Source of the DNA: Flavobacterium urumqiense
GTDB taxonomy: Bacteria > Bacteroidota > Bacteroidia > Flavobacteriales > Flavobacteriaceae
Direction: 5' to 3'
Assembly (NCBI RefSeq): GCF_900108015.1
Contig: NZ_FNVP01000002.1
Span: forward strand, 1-64,000
DNA length: 64,000 nucleotides
Part shown: positions 1-8,639 of the stretch, one piece after another
How the letters are laid out: every line of letters begins with the position of its first letter
Position numbering within the stretch: the stretch's first letter is position 1
Notes under the pieces: generated by a model
Databases searched by the model: none
Told to the model about the DNA's origin: nothing
What the model saw: the letters and a program-made list of their open reading frames with translations, nothing else
Program-made: the position numbers and the translations under genes

Positions 1-19
1 TGAAATTACAAACGCACAT

Positions 20-92
20 CGCGGGATAGAGCAGTAGGCAGCTCGTCGGGCTCATAACCCGAAGGTCACAGGTTCGAGTCCTGTTCCCGCTA
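20..92 (+). tRNA. initiator tRNA-Met (anticodon CAT)
   Basis: Complete 73-nt cloverleaf. The acceptor stem pairs GCGGGA with TCCCGC. The first base C is unpaired with T at position 72, as expected for an initiator. The anticodon CAT is at 53-55 in the loop CTCATAA. The anticodon stem carries three consecutive G:C pairs (GGG/CCC), the hallmark that separates initiator from elongator tRNA-Met. The T-loop TTCGAGT is intact. CCA is not encoded (the gene is followed by CT). Confidence 0.95.
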
Positions 93-96
93 CTAG

Positions 97-128
97 AAAA
101 GCTTCAGAGAAATCTAGAGCTTTTTTTT
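97..128 (+). terminator. intrinsic terminator of the tRNA gene
   Basis: AAAAGCT at 97-103 pairs with AGCTTTT at 118-124, and the hairpin runs straight into eight T residues. It lies 5 nt after the tRNA 3' end, so the tRNA is probably a short transcript ending here. Confidence 0.7.
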
Positions 129-358
129 ATGCAATAAACTTAAGGTTGCATGAACATAATTAGAAAACAAACCTTCTGTGAAATTCTATTTTTGCCGTAA
201 TTAATTGGTATTAAAACGATAATACCTATATTTAGTTTAAATGAAATCAGACTTTAATCATACCAGACTTACCAAATTGAGGAAAATTAAAATGGTCATA
301 TATAAAAGATTCCTTTCATCGAGACAACCGATACAATCTAATTGAACTGAACAAAAAA

Positions 359-812
359 ATGATTATTAGACACGTCAAAATTGACGACATATTACAAATT
401 CCATTAGTTATAAATTCAGTAACAGCAAAACACTTTATTTAGCCCTAACTTAGTAATAGACGAAGATTGCACAGAATTTACAGTAAGAGGAAAAGGTTGG
501 GTTTGTGAAATTAATAATGAAATGGCTGGGTTTTCACTTGCACACTTGAAAGACAATACGATTTGGGCTCTATTTTTAAAACCTGACTTTGAAAAACAAG
601 GAATTAGAAAATAACTTCACAACATTATCCTTGACTGGAATTTTAGCCAAACAATAAATAATGTTTGGCTAGAAACTTCCCCAAAGATTAAAGCGGAAAA
701 ATTTTATAGAAAAACAGGTTGGAGAAAAACTGGAATACGAAGAAAAAGTGAAATTAAATTTGAAATGACATCTAAAAACTCAACAAATAACAATAAACAA
801 AAACAATGCTAG
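359..812 (+). pseudogene. decayed GNAT-family acetyltransferase
   Basis: Starting at an ATG at 359, the reading frame gives about 27 residues and stops at TAG 440-442. From about 453 the next frame reads a recognisable GNAT core with GKGWVCEINNEMAGFSLAHL, NTIWALFLKPDFEKQGI and, after a TAA at 612-614, NVWLETSPKIKAEKFYRKTGW, ending at TAG 810-812. The order (beta-strand, WALFLKPxFEKQGIG-like acetyl-CoA loop, AEKFYRKTGW end) is typical of small GNAT proteins. One frameshift and one in-frame stop make it non-functional. The stretch 129-358 in front of it holds no gene that I can support. Confidence 0.75.
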
Positions 813-1338
813 TACATATAAGCATACCAGCGATTTCTACCAATCACAGCAAGAGTGTTAAATTTTTAAAACCGCCAAGAAAACAAAAAAACATTAATTT
901 AACCAAACTGTAGTTGCGTAAATTCCGCTACTTAATGAAGGCGATACGTTAATAATAATTGACAGATATAAAACATACGAAATGAAATTACGACCCATGT
1001 CTTTTATCCAAGCATCTCCAACAAAAATATAGTGTTGCGTCAAATTTTGGCCGCAGACATTAAAGACGTTATCGAAATTTCATTTTATGACTCTAATCCC
1101 GTCAAGAAGAGTAGTAGCCACGGAAAAGCAACAAAAAATTGATAAGCACTATAAATGCGGTAATTCAACACATTGGGGGTATTGTAAACAAAGCAACAAA
1201 TAATATCGTAAAGACTTGTGGTTATTGTAGTGGACTTGATAAAGGAATTGGTGAACTTGGTTTGTGCTTTATTTATTACAACTAATTTCTGTTCAGTCCA
1301 AAACTTGTTGTAGAACATAGCTATTCGAAATATTATTT
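813..1338. other. gene-poor stretch, nothing supported
   Basis: No convincing coding sequence, RNA or repeat was found on either strand. A 77-codon open frame on the minus strand (1085-1318) has low-complexity hydrophobic content and no family resemblance, so it is not called. With the GNAT remnant before it, this reads as decaying accessory DNA next to a tRNA gene. Confidence 0.5.
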
Positions 1339-1375
1339 AAAAAAAGCCTGTAAGTTATAAATACTTTACAGGCTT
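1339..1375 (-). terminator. intrinsic terminator of the LRR gene
   Basis: AAGCCTGTAA (1344-1353) pairs with TTACAGGCTT (1366-1375). Read on the minus strand the hairpin is followed by a T-run. It lies 90 bp downstream of the LRR gene stop codon. Confidence 0.7.
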
Positions 1376-1465
1376 CAAACAACTAAATTAATTAAAACGT
1401 ACTTAAAAAAAAACTAAAAATTATTAAATCTAATTACTACAAAAACAGGGTTATTTTAACTTATA

Positions 1466-2320
1466 CTAATCTTCGGAAACGATAGCTTTATTTTTATCTT
1501 GATTTACATCTAGTAAAATCGGAGTTCCAATATTATTTAACATAGTCATATTTAATGTATCCAACAGCGCCAAACTTTTGGACACTTGTCCGTAAAACAT
1601 ATTATAAGAAATATTCATTTCTTTCAATTTATTTAATTTTCCCAACTCCACTGGAACTTCTCCATTCATTTTATTATCAAACAAACTAAGGTTCTCAAGA
1701 GACTTTAAATTTGCAACTTCATGCCCTAGCTCTCCAATAAGTTTATTACTATTTAAAAGCAATACTTTTAATGTTTTTACATTATAAAGCGAATTTGGTA
1801 TTTGACCCGTAATTCCATTATTGAATAAAGAAAGTACTTCTAAATTTTTCAAGTTACCAATTTGTTCTGGTAGTTCACCCGAAAGATTGTTCATATATAA
1901 TGCTAACTGTTCTAAGTTATTCATTTCACAAATAGATACAGGAATAATTCCTGATAAATCATTAAATGAGATATCTAATACTTTAAGATTTTTTAAGTCT
2001 CCAACAATTGAAGGTATTTCTCCAGATATGTGATTTTTGTGTAAGTCTAATTCTTGCAAACTAACAAGATTGACAATATCATAAGGAATTTCGCCAACTA
2101 AATTATTATCGGATAAATTTAACGAAATTACTTTTTCTCCTTCTAGTTTAACTCCGTACCATGTAGATACAGATTTTGATAAATCCCATTTTGTTTTCCA
2201 CTGACTTCCATTTGTTTTTTCGTAGAATTTAACCAACGCATCTCTTTCTGCAGGCGCAACATTGGCAAACATAGAAAAAGAAAGCACTAAAGTTAAAAAT
2301 AGAGTAGTTACATTTTTCAT
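1466..2320 (-). CDS. secreted leucine-rich-repeat protein
   Basis: 284 residues. An N-terminal signal peptide (about residues 1-24, hydrophobic LFLTLVLSFSMF then AxA-like APA) is followed by a cap of the type found before plant-like LRRs (NGSQWKTKW...STWYGV). About eight 24-residue repeats of the form LxxLxLxxNxLxGxIPxx follow (residues ~64-265). This is the plant-receptor subclass of LRR, common in secreted Bacteroidota proteins, and implies protein or glycan binding outside the cell. The protein ends soon after the last repeat, with no type IX sorting domain and no membrane anchor, so its export beyond the periplasm is unclear. Single gene with its own terminator. The ligand cannot be inferred. 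Confidence 0.85.
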   Translation of the reverse strand: MKNVTTLFLTLVLSFSMFANVAPAERDALVKFYEKTNGSQWKTKWDLSKSVSTWYGVKLEGEKVISLNLSDNNLVGEIPYDIVNLVSLQELDLHKNHISGEIPSIVGDLKNLKVLDISFNDLSGIIPVSICEMNNLEQLALYMNNLSGELPEQIGNLKNLEVLSLFNNGITGQIPNSLYNVKTLKVLLLNSNKLIGELGHEVANLKSLENLSLFDNKMNGEVPVELGKLNKLKEMNISYNMFYGQVSKSLALLDTLNMTMLNNIGTPILLDVNQDKNKAIVSED

Positions 2321-2376
2321 AAGCTAAAATTTTTACTTTTCACACATCTAAATTTACATACTAACTATCTAATCGA

Positions 2377-2384
2377 CAAATATA
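2377..2384 (-). promoter_or_regulatory. candidate -7 promoter element (LRR gene)
   Basis: On the minus strand the sequence is TATATTTG, matching the Bacteroidota -7 consensus TAnnTTTG, 57 nt before the LRR start codon. No good -33 TTG was found at the usual distance, so this is a weak call. Confidence 0.4.
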
Positions 2385-2465
2385 ATCGATGAAATGCAAC
2401 TTAATGTAGTTTATATATGTCTATTTCTTACAAAACAATAAAAATTATTCTTTAATAAAAATTAT

Positions 2466-2473
2466 TATATTTG
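2466..2473 (+). promoter_or_regulatory. candidate -7 promoter element (DUF1761 gene)
   Basis: TATATTTG matches TAnnTTTG, 28 nt before the ATG of the DUF1761 gene. The -33 side is AT-rich without a clear TTG. Confidence 0.4.
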
Positions 2474-2500
2474 ATTAATTAACCTTTAAAAACTTATTTT

Positions 2501-2983
2501 ATGGACATTAATTTTCTAGCACTTTTAGTTGCTTCATTTTCTACGCTTGTAGTCGGGTTTGTTTGGTACAACCCAAAAGTTTTCGGAACAATTTGGATGA
2601 AAGAATCTGGAATGACCGAAGAAAAAATGAAAGGTGGCAACATGCTTGTGACTTTTGCAGTATCCTTTATTTATGCCTTTTTAATGAGTTTTGTAATTCA
2701 AATGCTCACAATTCATCAAACGGGTGCTTTAGGAATGGTTGGTGGTGATGACACCATCGCTAAACCTTCTTATGTCGCTTTTATGGCAGATTATGGAATG
2801 GCATTTAGAACTTTCAAACATGGTGCTTTACATGGTTTTATTGCAGGTTTATTTTTCGCCTTACCATTGATCGGAACTAATGCGTTGTACGAAAGAAGAA
2901 GTTTTAAATACACATTAATAACCGGAGGTTTCTGGATTGTATGCTTTATGATTATGGGCGGGATCATTTGTGCCTGGAAATAA
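2501..2983 (+). CDS. DUF1761 family inner-membrane protein
   Basis: 160 residues with four predicted membrane segments (about 4-24, 48-68, 112-132, 138-158). The N-terminal pattern FVWYNPKVFGTIWMKESGMT is characteristic of DUF1761, a small integral membrane family of unknown function. A short loop (TGALGMVGGDDTIAKPS) separates segments 2 and 3. It stands alone between convergent and divergent neighbours, so context gives no functional clue. Confidence 0.85.
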   Translation: MDINFLALLVASFSTLVVGFVWYNPKVFGTIWMKESGMTEEKMKGGNMLVTFAVSFIYAFLMSFVIQMLTIHQTGALGMVGGDDTIAKPSYVAFMADYGMAFRTFKHGALHGFIAGLFFALPLIGTNALYERRSFKYTLITGGFWIVCFMIMGGIICAWK

Positions 2984-3032
2984 CAAAAAAATCAAATTAA
3001 TCTCGTCTCATTTTTATAAGAAGACAAGTTTT

Positions 3033-3311
3033 TTATGCGATCAAATCAATAGCTTTTGCCAGGTCAAAATCTTTTTCAGTCACGCCATTAGCATCGTGTG
3101 TATTCAATCTTATAGAAACTTTATTATACACATTGAATATTTCCGGATGATGGTTTCTTTTCTCGGCCATCAATCCTACTTGAACAATGAATCCCAAAGC
3201 CTGTGTAAAATCTAAAAATTTAAATTTTTTTTCGATTGCATTATCAACAAATTTCCAATCTTTCAAGTCTTCTAATTGGTGCTGAATCTTTTCATCTGTA
3301 TACTTTTCCAT
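3033..3311 (-). CDS. 4a-hydroxytetrahydrobiopterin dehydratase
   Basis: 92 residues, the normal length of the pterin-4a-carbinolamine dehydratase (PCD/DCoH) family. The signature EKRNHHPE (about residues 51-58) contains the adjacent catalytic histidines, and NKVSIRLNTHDANGVTEKDFDLA matches the C-terminal half including the third conserved His (THD). The enzyme dehydrates the 4a-hydroxy-pterin formed by aromatic amino acid hydroxylases, regenerating the cofactor in the cytoplasm. No hydroxylase gene is adjacent, so the partner lies elsewhere. Confidence 0.93.
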   Translation of the reverse strand: MEKYTDEKIQHQLEDLKDWKFVDNAIEKKFKFLDFTQALGFIVQVGLMAEKRNHHPEIFNVYNKVSIRLNTHDANGVTEKDFDLAKAIDLIA

Positions 3312-3379
3312 AATTTTTTTATTTATTAGCTAAAGTTAGTTAATTTCAAATCATATAAAAATACTTTAACTTTATTAAC

Positions 3380-3387
3380 TAAATTTG
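3380..3387 (+). promoter_or_regulatory. candidate -7 element supporting a TTG start
   Basis: TAAATTTG matches TAnnTTTG and ends 20 nt before the TTG taken as the start of the next gene. Transcription would begin near 3393. This makes an upstream start impossible and supports the TTG. Confidence 0.4.
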
Positions 3388-3407
3388 ACCAAACATTAAA
3401 ATTCAAT

Positions 3408-4556
3408 TTGAATCCATCTTATTCTTATAAAATTTACTCCTCAATAGATGAACTTCCAACAAATTGGGATGATTTAGCTACATCGACTATATTTTTATCC
3501 AAAAAATACCTGGAAGTATTAGAAAAATCATCTCCTGAAAATATGATTTGTCATTTTATAGGGATTTTTAAAAATGATCTTTTAGCCGGCATTGCTGTTT
3601 CCCAATTTTTAGATTTAAATAAACTGGAATCTTTTGGAGAACGTGATAAATGTATCAAAACTGCCCTAAGAAATTTTGCCTTCAAGAATTTTTGTTCCAA
3701 TGTTTTATTAATTGGCAATAATATGCTAACTGGACAAAATTCTTTTGCTTTTTCAGATGAAATTGATAAAAAGGAAGCTATAAAAACATTAAAAAAGGCT
3801 TCATTATCGTTAAAAAAATTATTTGAATCCAAAGGAAAAAAAATACATATCACCTCGTTTAAAGATTTTGACGAAGAGGAAATCAAACACTTTGACATTT
3901 CAGAATTCAAAAATAATTATCAATTTTCTACACAGCCAAATATGGTTTTTACCATAAATGAACATTGGAAATCAGAACAAGACTACATAAATTCCCTTTC
4001 AAAAAAATATAGAGATCAGTACAAAAGAGCTCGAAAAAAAGCGGATGTGATTGAGAAAAGAAAGATGCATTTAGCGGACATAATCGAATATGAAGAAACT
4101 ATTTATGACCTGTATATCCACGTAGCTAAAAATGCGCCTTTTAATACTTTTTTCCTGCCGAAAAATCACTTTAGAATATTCAAAGAAATTTTTCATGAAA
4201 AATTCCTTTTTTATGGTTATTTTATTGGCGAACAGCTAATAGGATTCAATACTTTAATTAAAAATGGTGATGTAATGGACACCTATTTTCTAGGTTATGA
4301 CGAAAGCATCCAGCGCGAAAAAATGTTATATTTAAATATGTTATACGACATGATTGCCTATTCTATCAACAAAGGTTTTAAGGAAATTATTTTTGCTAGA
4401 ACGGCTTTGGAAATCAAAAGTTCGGTTGGAGCAAAACCTTTAAAAATGTATGGATTTATTGCTCATAGTAATCGTATAATCAACTCACAGATGCCCAAAA
4501 TTTTTAGTTATTTGGAACCGGAAACAATTTGGCAGGAACGAAATCCTTTCAAATAA
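3408..4556 (+). CDS. FemAB/GNAT-fold acyltransferase-like protein
   Basis: 382 residues. The C-terminal half has the layout of the FemAB-like / acetyltransferase-6 family: DQYKRARKKA, a helical stretch, then FLFYGYFIGEQLIGFNTLIKNGDVMDTYFLGYD and a final strand-helix module ending in ETIWQERNPFK. Such GNAT-fold proteins transfer acyl or aminoacyl groups, some in peptidoglycan or lipid modification, but the substrate here is unknown. The start is TTG: the frame has no ATG before residue 46, and a -7 promoter element lies just upstream. It faces the lipid-kinase gene tail to tail (15 bp apart). Confidence 0.6.
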   Translation: MNPSYSYKIYSSIDELPTNWDDLATSTIFLSKKYLEVLEKSSPENMICHFIGIFKNDLLAGIAVSQFLDLNKLESFGERDKCIKTALRNFAFKNFCSNVLLIGNNMLTGQNSFAFSDEIDKKEAIKTLKKASLSLKKLFESKGKKIHITSFKDFDEEEIKHFDISEFKNNYQFSTQPNMVFTINEHWKSEQDYINSLSKKYRDQYKRARKKADVIEKRKMHLADIIEYEETIYDLYIHVAKNAPFNTFFLPKNHFRIFKEIFHEKFLFYGYFIGEQLIGFNTLIKNGDVMDTYFLGYDESIQREKMLYLNMLYDMIAYSINKGFKEIIFARTALEIKSSVGAKPLKMYGFIAHSNRIINSQMPKIFSYLEPETIWQERNPFK

Positions 4557-4571
4557 AACCAAATTATTAAT

Positions 4572-5441
4572 CTATTGAATGGCCACTTTCATTTGTTTGT
4601 GCAAAATTTCAACATCATACTCTGTTTCTGTGCCGCAATATTCACCGTCCATTTGAAAACTAACCGGAAAATTAGTTTTTATAGTTGCCTGATTCGTTGA
4701 TATTATCTCGACATCATTAGACTCAATAGGCATATTTCCCGAAATAATTTGTCCAAAAACGTATAAGTCTAAGTTTTTCAAAATTACCAATTCAAACATT
4801 CCATCATTCATTACTCCCTGCGGATTAATAACAACTCCAGTCCCATATTTTTTAGAATTGGCAATTACAATCATTCTTGCAACACAATTTATAGTTTGAT
4901 TGTTAGCGGTTATTGTTGCAGTAAAAGGCCCCTCAAAATCCATTAAAGTGTTTAATGCCTGTAGAGCATAGCCCAATTTACCTCGAATTGTTGCATTTTC
5001 ATAGTTTTTAACAAGCTCTGCATTAAGGCCTAAATCACTCAGATGCAAACTAATTTTATCATTTATAGTAATAATATCTATTTCTACATAATCATTTAGA
5101 AATGCAATTTTAAGATTTTCTTCCAGAGTTAACATCAAATCCAAATCAACAGCCAAACCATTGGAAGAACCTGCCGGTAATATCCCAAGAATTACATTCT
5201 CTTTTTCCATTGCTTCAGCAACCATTTTTATGGTTCCATCACCACCAACAACGATAATTCTTTCTGATTTATAGGTTTTATGTAGCGTTTTTATGTTCAC
5301 AACATCATTGACTCCTGAAGTATTATAAATCACAAGATTTAGATTTTCTTTTTCAGAAAAAATTAATGCAGCTTCAATCAATTCTGACTTATCTACATCT
5401 CCTGAAATAGGATTTACGACCATAATGATATTTTTTCTCAA
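4572..5441 (-). CDS. diacylglycerol kinase-family lipid kinase
   Basis: 289 residues, the usual length of the YegS/DgkB/BmrU family. The nucleotide-binding pattern is clear: NPISG at the N-terminus, VVGGDGTIKMVAEAM (GGDGT motif) and ILPAGSSNGLAVDL (the family's G-T/S-x-N-xx-A motif). The C-terminal half is the beta-sandwich lipid-binding domain (FELVILKNLD, VSFQMDGEYCG). It should phosphorylate diacylglycerol or a related lipid at the membrane face. It is transcribed divergently (62 bp) from a predicted phosphatidate phosphatase, the opposite reaction, which hints at a shared role in phosphatidate turnover. Confidence 0.88.
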   Translation of the reverse strand: MRKNIIMVVNPISGDVDKSELIEAALIFSEKENLNLVIYNTSGVNDVVNIKTLHKTYKSERIIVVGGDGTIKMVAEAMEKENVILGILPAGSSNGLAVDLDLMLTLEENLKIAFLNDYVEIDIITINDKISLHLSDLGLNAELVKNYENATIRGKLGYALQALNTLMDFEGPFTATITANNQTINCVARMIVIANSKKYGTGVVINPQGVMNDGMFELVILKNLDLYVFGQIISGNMPIESNDVEIISTNQATIKTNFPVSFQMDGEYCGTETEYDVEILHKQMKVAIQ

Positions 5442-5489
5442 AATTTAGCTACATTTAGTGATTAAAAAAATTGAATTTATAATTCCTCT

Positions 5490-5497
5490 CAAAAGTA
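5490..5497 (-). promoter_or_regulatory. candidate -7 promoter element (lipid kinase)
   Basis: Minus-strand TACTTTTG matches TAnnTTTG, 48 nt upstream of the lipid-kinase ATG and overlapping the 5' region of the divergent gene. No clear -33 TTG. Confidence 0.4.
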
Positions 5498-5503
5498 CGA
5501 TAA

Positions 5504-6469
5504 ATGAAGCCTATTTTAAAATTATATCGCGGATATGCAAATGATCAGGAATTAATTGTGATGGGACATGTTTTTAGACCAACGAGTACGAAAGATTATA
5601 ATTTTCAGAAAAAAAACTTTAAAAATGCAGCTTCGGTAATCCGAATGTTTCGAATAAAAACACAGGCAAACGCTGATGTGTATCTACAACATAACCATAT
5701 AAAGATCCATACAAAGACACTGGATGACGGCTATTTTAAATTTTGCGTTCCCTTAGACCAATTTACAAAATATGGCTGGATAGATTATACGGTAAGTATC
5801 ATTTACAAAAACGAGAGAATAGAAACTACAGAAAGTTACATTCGTCCACATAAAGGAAATTTAGGAATAATATCTGATATTGACGACACTTTTTTGGTAT
5901 CTAATACTGAAAATCCGTTTATGAAATTATACATCTTGTTATTTAAAAACATTGATAAGCGGAAAGTTTTTGAAGATGTTGTACCTCATTACCAAGCTTT
6001 AAGTTCGGCAGGAAGAAATAATAAAGAAGAACGAAATGCCTTCTTTTATGTATCGAGCAGTGAATGGAATTTATATCGTTTCATAGTAAAATTTACCGAA
6101 ATTCATCAATTGCCAAGAGCTGTCTTATTGCTAAAGGATATCAAAACCAGTCTTACTGATTTTTTTATGAGCGGAAGAGGAAACCACAATCACAAGTTTG
6201 ATAAAATAAAACACATTTTAGAATTTTATCCCAATTTAGAATATGTGCTACTAGGGGATGATTCTCAACACGATCCTTTCCTGTACGAAGCAATTTGCAA
6301 AATATTTCCAGTTACCGTAAAAGCAGTTTATATCCGACAAACAGGACTTCATAAAAAAGAAAAAGTAGAAGTAATCTTAAAAAATCTCGAGAGTTTAAAT
6401 GTGTCCGTTTGTTATTTCAAAAATAGCAAAGAAGCTATTGCTCATTCAGAAATGATGGGTTTGATTTAA
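5504..6469 (+). CDS. App1-like phosphatidate phosphatase (DUF2183)
   Basis: 321 residues. The HAD-type catalytic motif DIDDTFLVSNT (about residues 125-135, DxDxT) opens the App1 catalytic domain. It is followed by FFYVSSSEWNLYRF, a conserved Ser/Lys region (LLLKDIKTS) and the acidic motif LGDDSQHDPFLY. Before it lies a ~115-residue beta-rich N-terminal domain usual for bacterial App1 homologues. The yeast founder dephosphorylates phosphatidate to diacylglycerol with Mg2+. No signal peptide is seen, so it probably acts in the cytoplasm or at the inner membrane. Divergent from the lipid-kinase gene. Confidence 0.85.
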   Translation: MKPILKLYRGYANDQELIVMGHVFRPTSTKDYNFQKKNFKNAASVIRMFRIKTQANADVYLQHNHIKIHTKTLDDGYFKFCVPLDQFTKYGWIDYTVSIIYKNERIETTESYIRPHKGNLGIISDIDDTFLVSNTENPFMKLYILLFKNIDKRKVFEDVVPHYQALSSAGRNNKEERNAFFYVSSSEWNLYRFIVKFTEIHQLPRAVLLLKDIKTSLTDFFMSGRGNHNHKFDKIKHILEFYPNLEYVLLGDDSQHDPFLYEAICKIFPVTVKAVYIRQTGLHKKEKVEVILKNLESLNVSVCYFKNSKEAIAHSEMMGLI

Positions 6470-6560
6470 TTTAGAGGCATCTGATATTGAGATGAATTTC
6501 ATAATCACGATTACCTCACAATGATTTTATTTTAACTAAATATTGTAACAAAAACGTCAG

Positions 6561-6614
6561 GTTTCCTGTTTTTAAAAAGAGACCAAGAGAAGTTCTTTTA
6601 TGAACATTAGAAAC
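6561..6614. repeat. stem-loop repeat, degenerate copy A
   Basis: GTTTC (6561-6565) and the following T-rich stretch pair with a stretch ending in GAAAC (6610-6614). The loop at 6576-6597 matches 18 of 22 bases of the apical core shared exactly by the copies at 18956-18977 and 38781-38802. It lies between two convergent genes and might also terminate transcription. Confidence 0.5.
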
Positions 6615-6664
6615 GTGACTTTTTTAGTAGTTGTGAAATCTCAAAATTAAAACATACAGCTGAA

Positions 6665-8575
6665 TTAGCTAAAATTATCAATTTCTTCTTGAACGATTTC
6701 CCAATCTAGCAGCAATTTATCTAATTCTGCTTTTTTCTTGTTGTATGCCATAAAAAATTTTGCATCCTCAATATGTTTATCATAATTAGAAGCTAACATT
6801 TTATCGTCGTTCTGAATGTCTCGTTCCAGTTGCTTGATTTGACTCTCCACTTTACTCAATTTATTTTGCAATGCTTTACCCTTTTTCTGATCTTCATAGG
6901 AAGTTTTATTGCTCTCTTTTGGAGCAGAAGCTTTTATTGCATCTTTTTTCTCGACTTCACGCATATTCTCTAAATTACGTTGTTCCAAGAAATAGTTTAT
7001 GTCGCCTAAATATTCTTTTATTTTTTGATCTTTGAATTCGTAAACTAAATTTGACATGCCTTGCAAGAAATCTCTATCGTGGGAAACTAGTAATAAAGTT
7101 CCACCAAATTTTTGCAAAGCTGCTTTCAGAACATTCTTGGATTTAATGTCCAAGTGATTGGTAGGCTCATCCATCAATAAGACGTTGATTGGCTGCAAAA
7201 GCAATTTACATAGTGCCAAACGGTTTCTTTCGCCTCCAGAAAGGACTTTTACCTTTTTATCTACATCATCACCACGAAACAAGAAAGAACCCAGCATATC
7301 GCGTACTTTCATTCGGTTTGTGTCTGCAGCAGCATCTTCCATGGTTTGTAACAAGGTAATTTCACCATCCAGATATTCCGCTTGATTTTGCGCAAAATAA
7401 CCTAACTGTACGTTATGACCCAACTTTATCGTTCCTTGGTATTCGAATTCGTTTACAATTGCTTTGATAAATGTTGATTTCCCTTGGCCATTTTGTCCCA
7501 CGAAAGCAATTTTGCTTCCACGCTCCACTAAGAGATTAATATCTTTCAAAATGGTTTTATCACCATAACTTTTGGTTACATTTTCGGCCTCGACAACTAC
7601 TCTGCCAGGTTCTTTTGAAACAGGAAAAGTGATGTTCATTACAGAATTATCATCTTCATCGACTTCGATTCGTTCTATTTTATCGAGTTTCTTAATCATC
7701 GATTGTGCCATCGAAGCTTTAGACGCTTTGGCACGGAATTTTTCAATTAATTTCTCAGTTTCTTCAATCTTTTTAGCTTGATTTTTTTGTGTTGCCAATT
7801 GTTTCTCCCGAATTTCATGACGCAACTCTAAATATTGAGAATAGGGCTTATTGAAATCGTACGCTTTTCCAAGGGAAATTTCGATAGTTCTATTAGTCAC
7901 ATTATCCAAGAACATTTTATCGTGCGAAACAATCACCACAACACCAGGATAATTTCGCAAGAAACTTTCCAGCCAAATAATACTTTCGATATCCAAGTGA
8001 TTTGTAGGCTCATCGAGTAGCAAAACATCGTTTGCCTGCAACAGTAGTTTAGCTAGTTCAATACGCATTCTCCAACCTCCCGAGAAAGTTTCGGTTTGAT
8101 TATTGAATACTTCTCTCTTAAAACCTAGACCAAGAAGAATTTTTTCTGTGTCTCCAACATAATTGTATCCGCCTAATAATTCAAAACGATGTGTATAATC
8201 TGATAAATCCTCAATGATTTGGCTGTATTCCTCGCTCTCATAATCGGTACGAGTAACTAATAAATGATTAATTTCTGCGAGTTTATTTTCTACAATTTTA
8301 ATATCTGTAAAAGCTTCATAAGCTTCTTCAAGAACGGTTCTCCCTTGTTCAAAATCGATATCTTGACGCAGGAATCCCATCCGTACTTCTTTCTCTTGAG
8401 CGATACTTCCAGAGTCAGGCGCAAAATCTTTTGCTAAAATTTTAAGCATGGTGGATTTTCCAGCACCGTTTTTACCAACGAGACCAACTCGATCACCTGC
8501 ACCCAGACGAAAGGTGACTTCTTCAAACAAATAAGAACCTCCAAAAGAAACAGATAAATTGTGTATATTAAGCAT
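6665..8575 (-). CDS. ABC-F family ATPase
   Basis: 636 residues with two fused ABC domains and no membrane segments. Walker A motifs are GKNGAGKST (about residue 35) and GQNGQGKST (about residue 360). Signatures are FSGGWRMRIELAKLL and LSGGERNRLALCKLL, and Walker B is LLLDEPTNHLDIES and LLMDEPTNHLDIKS. The linker between domains is charged and helical (the P-site tRNA interaction motif region), and a coiled-coil tail follows the second domain (about 560-636), as in Uup/YdiF-type proteins. ABC-F proteins act on the ribosome in translation quality control or antibiotic protection. The subgroup cannot be settled by eye. Confidence 0.92.
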   Translation of the reverse strand: MLNIHNLSVSFGGSYLFEEVTFRLGAGDRVGLVGKNGAGKSTMLKILAKDFAPDSGSIAQEKEVRMGFLRQDIDFEQGRTVLEEAYEAFTDIKIVENKLAEINHLLVTRTDYESEEYSQIIEDLSDYTHRFELLGGYNYVGDTEKILLGLGFKREVFNNQTETFSGGWRMRIELAKLLLQANDVLLLDEPTNHLDIESIIWLESFLRNYPGVVVIVSHDKMFLDNVTNRTIEISLGKAYDFNKPYSQYLELRHEIREKQLATQKNQAKKIEETEKLIEKFRAKASKASMAQSMIKKLDKIERIEVDEDDNSVMNITFPVSKEPGRVVVEAENVTKSYGDKTILKDINLLVERGSKIAFVGQNGQGKSTFIKAIVNEFEYQGTIKLGHNVQLGYFAQNQAEYLDGEITLLQTMEDAAADTNRMKVRDMLGSFLFRGDDVDKKVKVLSGGERNRLALCKLLLQPINVLLMDEPTNHLDIKSKNVLKAALQKFGGTLLLVSHDRDFLQGMSNLVYEFKDQKIKEYLGDINYFLEQRNLENMREVEKKDAIKASAPKESNKTSYEDQKKGKALQNKLSKVESQIKQLERDIQNDDKMLASNYDKHIEDAKFFMAYNKKKAELDKLLLDWEIVQEEIDNFS

Positions 8576-8594
8576 AATTTGTGATAATGTTACA

Positions 8595-8623
8595 TTGGTA
8601 CCTTTTCTAAAAATGTACCTTTG
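8595..8623 (+). promoter_or_regulatory. promoter of the DUF983 gene
   Basis: TTG at 8595-8597 and TACCTTTG at 8616-8623 (TAnnTTTG) are separated by 18 bp, near the 19-21 bp usual in Bacteroidota. Transcription would start near 8629, leaving a leader of about 11 nt before the ATG at 8640. Confidence 0.5.
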
Positions 8624-8639
8624 TTAAAAATTTTTGCAA

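Noticed and set aside
207..226. Small inverted repeat GGTATTA/TAATACC
   Set aside because: Seven base pairs in AT-rich DNA without a T-run or neighbouring gene. Not distinguishable from chance.
1085..1318. 77-codon open frame on the minus strand
   Set aside because: Low-complexity hydrophobic and Thr/Ile-rich product with no start context, no family pattern and no neighbouring operon. Likely chance in AT-rich decayed DNA.
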